Virus record (IMG/VR): IMGVR_UViG_3300013127_000846
Location: 1 to 32,366 of that record
DNA from: a virus
Direction: 5' to 3' (one strand)
Length of the DNA: 32,366 bases
The position numbers and the translations under genes are program-made. Of this stretch, positions 22,680 to 29,900 are shown one piece after another. The stretch's first letter is position 1. Every line of letters starts with the position of its first letter. The notes under the pieces were generated by a model, which saw only the letters and a list, made by a program, of their open reading frames with translations, was not told where the DNA came from and did not search any database.

Positions 22680-23510
22680 ATGAGAAAAGAAATTTTAGAA
22701 GGGTTCAAAGATGAAAAAACCCCAGACTTAAAATATTACGCATTTGACTGGGATGATAACATTGTGCACATGCCTACTAAAATTATTCTAAAAGATGATA
22801 ATGGTGAAGAGGTTGGAATGTCTACCGAAGACTTCGCAGAATTTAGACATCAAGTAGGTAAGGGTGATTTTGAATATAATGGTCACACTATTGTGGGTTA
22901 CGCAGAAAATCCATTTAGAAACTTTAGAACTGAAGGAGACAAAGAGTTTATTATAGATTCAATGAAAGCAAAGAAAGGACCAGCGTTTGATGATTTCAGA
23001 GAAGCAATTAATAATGGTTCAATATTTGCAATAATCACAGCTCGTGGTCACAACCCCGAAACATTAAAACAAGCAGTGTATAATTACATTACTAATGATT
23101 TCGGAGGGATATCGAAAGAAGAGTTACTTAAGAATCTAAAAAAATACAGGTCTTTTATCGGTGAGGACGAGATGTCGGACAAAGAATTAATAGACACTTA
23201 TTTGGCGATGAACAAATACCACCCCGTTTCTTTTGGAGATGAGAGTGGGGCGACAAATCCTGAAGAAGCTAAGGTTAAGGCGATGAACGATTTTGTGGAT
23301 TACATCAAAGGTATGGCTGCAATACTTAATAAAAAAGCCTTTTTAAAAAATGATTTAGGACACAAATTCACACCTACAAAACCTATGATTGGGTTTTCAG
23401 ATGATGACCCAAAAAACGTAGAAGTAATGAGAAAAGCTTTTAAAGATAAACCAGATAATTTAGTTAAGACTTTTTCTACTGCTGGAGGAATTAAAAAGGA
23501 AGTGCAATAA
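22680..23510 (+). CDS. HAD-superfamily-like phosphatase
   Basis: A 276-residue protein with the HAD motif set. YAFDWDDNIVHMPT puts motif I at D23 and D25, IITARGHNPETL gives the motif II Thr at 120, a Lys-containing helix EEAKVKAMNDFV near 196-207 can supply motif III, and GFSDDDPKNVEVM gives motif IV acids D241-D243. Such enzymes hydrolyse phosphate esters through an aspartyl-phosphate. A cap-like insertion lies between motif I and motif II (30-110) and another helical insertion at 140-220. It sits between sheath and tube genes, an unexpected place for an enzyme. The substrate could be a nucleotide, a nucleic-acid end or a sugar phosphate; nothing here decides. Confidence 0.75.
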   Translation: MRKEILEGFKDEKTPDLKYYAFDWDDNIVHMPTKIILKDDNGEEVGMSTEDFAEFRHQVGKGDFEYNGHTIVGYAENPFRNFRTEGDKEFIIDSMKAKKGPAFDDFREAINNGSIFAIITARGHNPETLKQAVYNYITNDFGGISKEELLKNLKKYRSFIGEDEMSDKELIDTYLAMNKYHPVSFGDESGATNPEEAKVKAMNDFVDYIKGMAAILNKKAFLKNDLGHKFTPTKPMIGFSDDDPKNVEVMRKAFKDKPDNLVKTFSTAGGIKKEVQ

Positions 23511-23561
23511 AGGTACTTTTTTTAAAAATTGAAGTAAAGAGAAAAATTTTATACTTACCTA

Positions 23562-23569
23562 TATTTATA
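23562..23569 (+). promoter_or_regulatory. Promoter-like TATTTATA before the tail tube gene
   Basis: TATTTATA, preceded by CTTACCTA, lies 33 bases before ATG 23603. The same CTTACCTA flank occurs before the octamer at 26972. Confidence 0.6.
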
Positions 23570-23602
23570 TCATATAAACACTGAAAACAAAAATTTAATA
23601 AT

Positions 23603-24091
23603 ATGGCTGATTTACTGATGAAAATGCCGATACCTTACGAACCGAAACGTCAGAATCGATTCATCTTAAGGTTTCCTTCAAGTTTGGGGATTAATGAGTG
23701 GTTTGTAGAGACCGCGGCAAGACCTACTATCAAAATCGCAGCAACTGAAATTCAGTTCTTGAATACATCAACTTTTGTTGCGGGTAGATTCAATTGGGAC
23801 CCAATCTCTGTGAAATTTAGAGACCCAATCGGTCCATCAGCGGCACAAGCTCTAATGGAATGGGTTCGTCTTCACGCTGAATCTGTAACAGGACGTATGG
23901 GATACGCTGCGGGTTATAAAAAAGATATTGACCTTGAGATGCTTGACCCAACGGGAGTTGTGGTAGAAAAGTGGATACTTTATGGAACATTCTTAACTGA
24001 CGTTAACTTTGGTTCATTAAGTTACGCAACTGACGCACTTGCTGATATTACTGCGAGTTTGAGAATGGACAGATGTGTGTTAGTTTACTAA
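23603..24091 (+). CDS. 19: Tail tube protein, T4 gp19-like
   Basis: A 162-residue protein, the same size as T4 gp19 (163). It has the tube subunit pattern: KRQNRFILRFPSSLG near the N-terminus, PTIKIAATEIQFLNTSTFVAG in the middle, WDPISVKFRDPIGPSAAQALMEW, and a C-terminal beta half ending YATDALADITASLRMDRCVL, which matches the T4 gp19-like family (PF06841 type). Subunits stack as hexameric rings to form the DNA channel inside the sheath. Its own octamer precedes it and a terminator follows, as expected for a gene made in high amounts. High confidence from length, pattern and position. Confidence 0.93.
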   Translation: MADLLMKMPIPYEPKRQNRFILRFPSSLGINEWFVETAARPTIKIAATEIQFLNTSTFVAGRFNWDPISVKFRDPIGPSAAQALMEWVRLHAESVTGRMGYAAGYKKDIDLEMLDPTGVVVEKWILYGTFLTDVNFGSLSYATDALADITASLRMDRCVLVY

Positions 24092-24125
24092 TACTCTTTA
24101 TAAAAAATTAATACTTTTTATATTT

Positions 24126-24161
24126 AACCGTAAAGACATAAACTTTACGGTTATTTTTTTT
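24126..24161 (+). terminator. Rho-independent terminator after the tube gene
   Basis: AACCGTAAAG and CTTTACGGTT form a perfect 10-bp stem with loop ACATAAA (24126-24152), followed by A and eight T residues. It ends two bases before ATG 24164 of the next gene. Confidence 0.9.
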
Positions 24162-24163
24162 AT

Positions 24164-24907
24164 ATGGACGAACAATCAAGACAGTATGGTCAACAAAATT
24201 TAACGTTACCACACGACATAGTACAACTTCCTTCTGAAGGATTATTTTACAAAAATAAAAAGAAATCGGTTAAGGTGGGATATCTTACCGCCGCAGATGA
24301 AAACATTCTGATGGGTGGTGGAAACGACCTTACATATAATTTGTTGAGAAACAAGTTGTATGAACCCGACATGAAAATCGATGATATGTTGGAAGGAGAC
24401 GTTGAGGCAATTCTTGTGTTTTTAAGAAATACAGGTTTTGGACCCGAAGTAGATTTGAATTTAACCGACCCACAGACAAGAAAATCTTTTAAGACAACGG
24501 TTGTATTGGACCAATTATCTATTATCAAAGGAATACCCCCTAGTGAAGACGGAACTTTTACAGTAAAACTTCCAAAGTCTGAAACCGTTATTAGGTTAAA
24601 ACCAATGACTTATGGTGAGATTAATGAAATCCAAAAAATGATTGATTCGTATCCTGCAGGAAGAACAGCACCAAGAGTTACATGGAGATTAAATAAAGAA
24701 ATTGTTGAGGTGAACGGAAATACGGACAAAGGTGAAATTGCAAAATTTGTTGAATCAATGCCCATTGGAGATTCAAAATTCATCAGACAATTTATGAATG
24801 AAAATGAACCAAGGCTGGATATGACCAGAGAAGCAATAGCCCCGTCAGGAGAAAAACTAACAGTAAATGTTGGTTTCGGGGTAGAATTTTTTCGTGCTTT
24901 CTTCTGA
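24164..24907 (+). CDS. Baseplate hub protein, T4 gp26-like
   Basis: A 247-residue protein with the pattern of the T4-type baseplate family (PF12322 type, gp26 group): LPSEGLFYKNKKKSVKVGYLTAADENILM near the start, then LLRNKLYEPDMKIDDMLEGDVEAILVFLRNTGFG, matching the family's L-P-s-x-G-x-F-Y and D-x-x-x-L-L-x-x-D...L-R-x-x-x-Y/F-G elements. The C-terminal half (KPMTYGEINEIQKMID onward) is less conserved. gp26 forms part of the central hub assembled with gp51. The next small gene is gp51-like and overlaps it, which reinforces the call. No promoter element lies between the tube terminator and this gene. Confidence 0.7.
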   Translation: MDEQSRQYGQQNLTLPHDIVQLPSEGLFYKNKKKSVKVGYLTAADENILMGGGNDLTYNLLRNKLYEPDMKIDDMLEGDVEAILVFLRNTGFGPEVDLNLTDPQTRKSFKTTVVLDQLSIIKGIPPSEDGTFTVKLPKSETVIRLKPMTYGEINEIQKMIDSYPAGRTAPRVTWRLNKEIVEVNGNTDKGEIAKFVESMPIGDSKFIRQFMNENEPRLDMTREAIAPSGEKLTVNVGFGVEFFRAFF

Positions 24908-25046
24908 ATATAGGAAAGGGCAAATCGATGAATTTTATTATTTGAATAAATTGATGGGTATAAGTTGGGTAGATTTTGAATTAATGCCGCTATTTGTTAG
25001 AAAATATCTTTTAGATAAGTGGCTTGAAGATAACAAGAAGGACTGA
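24894..25046 (+). CDS. Small hub assembly protein, T4 gp51-like (GTG start)
   Basis: A 50-residue frame starting at GTG 24894 and overlapping the gp26-like gene by 14 bases. The protein reads LSSEYRKGQIDEFYYLNK, then LMGISWVDFELMPLFVRKYL, then LDKWLEDNKKD. The section W.DFE.MP...RKYL..KWLE.N is typical of the short gene that follows gp26 in T4-like marine phages, where an aromatic residue, M-P and R-K-Y stay conserved. A TAG in this frame at 24882-24884 excludes earlier starts, and the only ATG lies in the middle of the conserved region, so GTG is the best start. It presumably helps hub assembly. Confidence 0.7.
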   Translation: MLSSEYRKGQIDEFYYLNKLMGISWVDFELMPLFVRKYLLDKWLEDNKKD

Positions 25047-25061
25047 AAAATCAGTCCTTTT
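25038..25061 (+). terminator. Terminator-like hairpin after the gp51-like gene
   Basis: AAGGACTGA and TCAGTCCTT make a 9-bp stem with an AAAA loop (25038-25059), containing the stop codon TGA. The T-tract is short (TTTT at 25058-25061), so termination is probably incomplete. The octamer of the next gene starts two bases later. Confidence 0.7.
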
Positions 25062-25062
25062 G

Positions 25063-25070
25063 TATTTATA
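25063..25070 (+). promoter_or_regulatory. Promoter-like TATTTATA before the tape measure gene
   Basis: TATTTATATAATATTAAG follows the hairpin and lies 15 bases before ATG 25086. Confidence 0.6.
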
Positions 25071-25085
25071 TAATATTAAGTTTAT

Positions 25086-26951
25086 ATGGCACCTGATAAT
25101 GTAAATTTTGGTAATCTTCCTAGTAGTGATGATATAGGTAGTTTTGGTAAGAACCTTGAAAGTATGCTCAAGATTGGTGTTCGTGATTTTGCGGATGCAA
25201 TAACAAGGCTTACAAGTAGTGCTAACGCCATTAACAAAACATTCTTACAAGGAAGACAAAGAGTTGTTGAACTTCAACAAGCGGTAGCGGATGCTGTTCC
25301 TGCTGTGAATAGAGTTGGTGGTTCATTACAAGACGTACAAAATACTATTTCAAAGGTTGCTGAAGCTTCAAGACGAAATGTTGTTGCAAACACTGAAGAT
25401 ATAACAAAACTTGTTGCTGCAACAAAAGTGTTGGGTGAAGATGCAGAAGTTCTCACAAACGCATTTGTTGATGTGGGAATGAGTGTAAGTCAAATAGGAC
25501 CATCTTTAGAAGACTCTATCAAATATGTCCAAAGTATTGGAGGTAATGCTGGTGAAGTTGTTAAGATGATGAGAACCAACATGGACCAACTCAATCGTTA
25601 TCAATTTGAAGGAGGTGTTCAAGGTCTTACAAAAATGGCGGCACAAGCATCTATGTTGAGATTCGACATGAACGAAACTTTCCGTTTAGCGGACAAAGTT
25701 CTGTCTCCTGAAAACGCCATAGAAGTTGCATCAGCATTTCAAAGATTAGGGGTATCTGCAGGAAACTTAGTAGACCCATTCCAATTGATGAATCAATCAA
25801 TCAACGACCCATCAGGACTTCAAGATAGTTTAGCCCAAGTTTCCAAACAATTTACATACTTTGATGAAAAAACAAAAACTTTCAAAATAAATCCACAAGG
25901 GGTAATGATATTGAAAGAGATGGAACTACAAACGGGAGTCAGTGCCAAGGAGTTGAGTAAAATGGGATTGGCCGCAGCAGAACTTGATAAGAGATTATCT
26001 GCCGTGAGTGGTGCAGGACTCAAGCTCGGAAGTGAAGAGGACAAACAATTCTTGGCTAACATTGCCAGGATGGGTGAGGGAGGAGAATATGAGGTTCAAA
26101 TCAAAGATGATAAGGGACAGATGCAGACAAGAAAGTTGTCTGAAATAACCCAACAGGAATTTGATAAGTTAATCAAAGAACAGAAAGAAGGTCCGAAGAC
26201 TTTAGAGGAGTTAGCAAGAAGTCAAATGAATCTAACCCAACTTATGGAAGCGGATGTATCTGCCATAAGAAATAAAATAGTAGGTGGTATTTCCACTGCT
26301 GCACCCGTCCTAAATAACCTCGAAGGTTTTAGAAACATCACAGATGTGATAGGTGGGTTATTATCAGATGCTAAAAAATCTGGTACCACAAAAGGTGTTA
26401 GAGAAGATACAGAAAAGTTCATATACGGTACAGAACAAATGTTCAAAGACCTTAAAGACCCATCCAAGAACGGACTAACAGTTCTCACAACTTACGCAAA
26501 GGATTTCGGTTCAGCCTTAAAAGAAAGGGGTGTGAACATAATGGATAGGTTGAAAGAGGTCACACAAGAAGCCCAAACAAAAATTAAAGGGAATAGCTTG
26601 TCGGAAAGAACTATGCGTGGATTACTTAGTAAAGTACCTGGTTCACCAACAGCAGTAACCCCAACATCAAGTCAGTCAAGAACAGAACAAATTCAACAAG
26701 AAGTCAAATCTGTGGCACAAAGTTACGGAGCCACCTCTTCGACCAAAGTTGATATGGGAGGTAAAATAGTTATAGACGTTAACTTCAACGGAGCCCAAGG
26801 GTTGACTCAAGAACAAATCAATCAAATTACAAAAATACTATCAGACAAGTTGAGCGGAACCGAGTTCCAAAATTATATTATCAACGTTCAAAACGCTTCA
26901 AACCAAAACCCAACTCAAAGACAAGGGGCAAATACTTATGGTGGAGGATAA
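25086..26951 (+). CDS. Tail tape measure protein (gp29-like position)
   Basis: A 621-residue protein, mostly helical with long heptad-like stretches, as in tape measure proteins; T4 gp29 has 590. Residues 45-290 read like the tape measure core (TKLVAATKVLGEDAEVLTNAF, SLEDSIKYVQSIGGNAGEV, MAAQASMLRFDMNETF). Residues 300-400 are charged helices. From about 500 on it becomes Ser/Thr/Gln-rich, with a short beta segment GGKIVIDVNFNG at about 557-568 and a disordered end. No transmembrane segment or lysozyme motif was seen. It follows the gp26/gp51-like genes, the usual place. It should set tail length inside the tube and leave first during injection. Confidence 0.75.
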   Translation: MAPDNVNFGNLPSSDDIGSFGKNLESMLKIGVRDFADAITRLTSSANAINKTFLQGRQRVVELQQAVADAVPAVNRVGGSLQDVQNTISKVAEASRRNVVANTEDITKLVAATKVLGEDAEVLTNAFVDVGMSVSQIGPSLEDSIKYVQSIGGNAGEVVKMMRTNMDQLNRYQFEGGVQGLTKMAAQASMLRFDMNETFRLADKVLSPENAIEVASAFQRLGVSAGNLVDPFQLMNQSINDPSGLQDSLAQVSKQFTYFDEKTKTFKINPQGVMILKEMELQTGVSAKELSKMGLAAAELDKRLSAVSGAGLKLGSEEDKQFLANIARMGEGGEYEVQIKDDKGQMQTRKLSEITQQEFDKLIKEQKEGPKTLEELARSQMNLTQLMEADVSAIRNKIVGGISTAAPVLNNLEGFRNITDVIGGLLSDAKKSGTTKGVREDTEKFIYGTEQMFKDLKDPSKNGLTVLTTYAKDFGSALKERGVNIMDRLKEVTQEAQTKIKGNSLSERTMRGLLSKVPGSPTAVTPTSSQSRTEQIQQEVKSVAQSYGATSSTKVDMGGKIVIDVNFNGAQGLTQEQINQITKILSDKLSGTEFQNYIINVQNASNQNPTQRQGANTYGGG

Positions 26952-26971
26952 CAAAAAAATTATCCCTTACC

Positions 26972-26979
26972 TATTTATA
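26972..26979 (+). promoter_or_regulatory. Promoter-like TATTTATA before the large baseplate gene
   Basis: CTTACCTATTTATATAAAAAG lies 12 bases ahead of ATG 26992 when counted from the end of the octamer. Confidence 0.6.
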
Positions 26980-26991
26980 TAAAAAGATTTG

Positions 26992-29900
26992 ATGGCTAGT
27001 TTATTAGACTTTTCTGCAACAAACGGATTTAGAAAGAAGCTCCTAACAAGGAATTTAACACCGTATGCAAAAGCCCCAAATCGTCCTACATTACCCGTTG
27101 ATACAGAATATGTTCAAACTGATAGTTCTGTTTTGGATAGTCCAGATACATTAATCGACGAACCTAGCTTTGCGAACAAGTTATATCCACTTAACGAGTG
27201 GGGTACAGAGGGAGGATACAAACAAGTCCCTGACCCAACGGGTTTATTAAATACCAAATCCAATAAAGGTGAGTACGGACCAGGACAACAAGATGCAAAA
27301 ATTTTGGACCAATCTCAGATAGCATCAAACAAAGGTTTTGGTGTTCTATCTCCTGCATGGAAACCATTAAATGCATATGCAAACGGCACACAAACTTCTT
27401 TGGATAGTGGTGAATACATCACTCAACCAGACTTTGTTGTTGGTGGAACTATGTTATATAACAACCAACCCTACCCAACAACATTCAACCCTTCATCCTA
27501 CGGACCAGCAGCAATTTTACTTTCAAGAGACCCACAAGGTAGTAACGGTCTTCTCAGTCAAGACTCTTTCATTGCTAAGCTTGGCGCCCAAACATTACGT
27601 AAATCTTTTGAAGAAAGAATTGCTAATCAGATTTACCTAAACACCGCAGCTCGTGCAAACCTTTTTAGTATTGATAGTGGCCTTGACGTTGTAAACCTCA
27701 TTACTGGTAGAGTCCCTTTAATTGAACCAAATTGGACAATCACTGTACCTTCAAACCCAATACTTGCAGCCACAGACTTCGCTTTGAGACTTGCAGGTAG
27801 CATATTACCTGTTTCACCAATCCCTGGTTCATATTGGGATACTTCGATAAATTCAGGACAGCCAACCACAATCCAACAGTTACGAAACGCATTTAGAAGG
27901 AGCACTGTTGGTAACTTTTTTAATAGATTATTAGGAGCCCCTCAGACAGGTTCACAGTTGTTTTTGAATAACACGGGTGGAGGACAAAGGTCTTTGTTAT
28001 TCAAAAATATTAATTTTAACAAATACAAACCAAGTTACGACAGAGGGTTTTTCAATAGAGGTGGAGGTGCTTTAGTTGGAGGAGTGTCCAATAATTCAAA
28101 TTACTATGTTGGTTCAAGAAGTTCAGAACCATCGCAAGTCTTTTCACCTCCAGGCTCATTACCTGTAAATGAATTTGGAGTCGTTCAACAGTCTCCAGTA
28201 TTCGGACCAACTGAGTTGGCGCAATTATATGAGGGACCAAGTAAAGAAGTAAAATTAGGTGCTAACGGACCTACGTACAGTAATGGTGGTGGTATAGAAG
28301 GTGGATTTACGTGGGTATCACCAAAGTACAAGGGTAATGCTGGTAAGAAAGTTGGATTAGGTGGTGAGATTACAAATGAAGATGAAGACTTTAGACCATC
28401 ATCATATAACTCTACGGAATCTACCGAAAGAACATTCAGAGAAGGCTCAATCCTTGACGACACACAAAGAATTATCAACAGCCAACCCCAAGGTGGAAAA
28501 AGATTACAACACGTTGGAAATGCGATTGACCAAGTATCAAAAGTATTCAACGATGGGTATAAAGAAATGACCAAAGGCTCAAGGGTGTATAGATATGTTG
28601 GAGCACCTGGTCAAGAGGTGGGTACTGAATATTGTAGAGTATTTGCAAAAGATATTCCGTATCTACAATACAACGATTTACAAAAAACCGATGGTATCAC
28701 TACACAAGGTAGAAGATTTTCAGACTCTGTTTTAGATAACACATATAATCTAAACATAGTTCCAAACAAACAAGAAGGAGGACAAAGTTCAACAAATTTA
28801 ATTGGAACCGATAATAATGCGTTTGCCAAAAAATATATGTTCTCTTTAGAAAATCTTGCATGGAGAACATCATCATCACCAGGTTATTCCGTGTCTGACC
28901 TACCAATTTGCGAGAGAGGACCCAACGGAGGTAGAGTAATGTGGTTTCCACCATATGGACTTACCTTCAATGAAAATATTTCTTCAAACTGGAACTCAAC
29001 TGATTTCTTGGGAAGACCAGAACCAATCTATACTTACAAATCAACACAAAGAGGGGGTACTCTATCTTGGAAAATTGTAGTTGACCATCCTTCTGTACTT
29101 AACGTAATCGTTAATAAGGTTTTGGCTAACGAAACAAATGCCACAAGAGTTAACAGTATTTTGGATTCATTCTTCGCTGGATGTAGAAAGTATGACCTCT
29201 ATGAATTAGCTAAAAGATATTGGAAAGTAAATCCAAATGATTTGTATCAATTACAAGAGGCGATTACATCGAAGAAACTTTCACGTGAACAAATTGAATG
29301 GTCTAAATCCACAATCCAAACAGGTGTTGATGGCGGACAAGGACAGCCATTAGCTCAATCTACAAGTACAACAGTTAGTCTCAAGGAAAATTATGAACAA
29401 ATAGGATTTTATTTTGCTAATGACTATCCTAAGAAAAATGAAACAGTAACCCCTTACTCTTCACAATATTCTACATATATCGGACAGAAGACTACTTACG
29501 GTAAAGAAAACCCACAAACAACAAACTTTTTTGATAGCGTTGTTACACCAAATTTTGACCAATCAAAAAAACTCATAAATGACTTGGCGGTGAAATTGAG
29601 TGGTACGACAGGTACAATTACAATCACAATCGATGCGAGTTGTTCTGCTCCTGCCACAGAATCTTACAACGTTGAATTATCTAAAAGAAGAATATTATCA
29701 ACAAGAGAATATTTTGAGAAAGACCCGTTATTGAGTAAATTTGTTCAGGATAAGAGACTAATCATTAAAGATGGTGTTGCTAAAGGAGAAGTTGCACAGG
29801 TTAAGAAATTCAACACAAGTACAAATAAGTTTGAACCAAACACAACTGTAAATTGCCAAGGTGGTACAGGTGTTGTTGGTGGAGATACCCAAGTGGGTGC

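Noticed and set aside
25274-26488. Three minus-strand frames inside the tape measure gene
   Set aside because: Ser/Pro-rich translations typical of the antisense of a Gln/Ala/Lys-rich helical protein; no promoter or partner genes.
27191-28954. Several overlapping frames on both strands inside the large baseplate gene
   Set aside because: Mutually overlapping, low-complexity or His/Leu-rich antisense translations; the sense gene explains the region.
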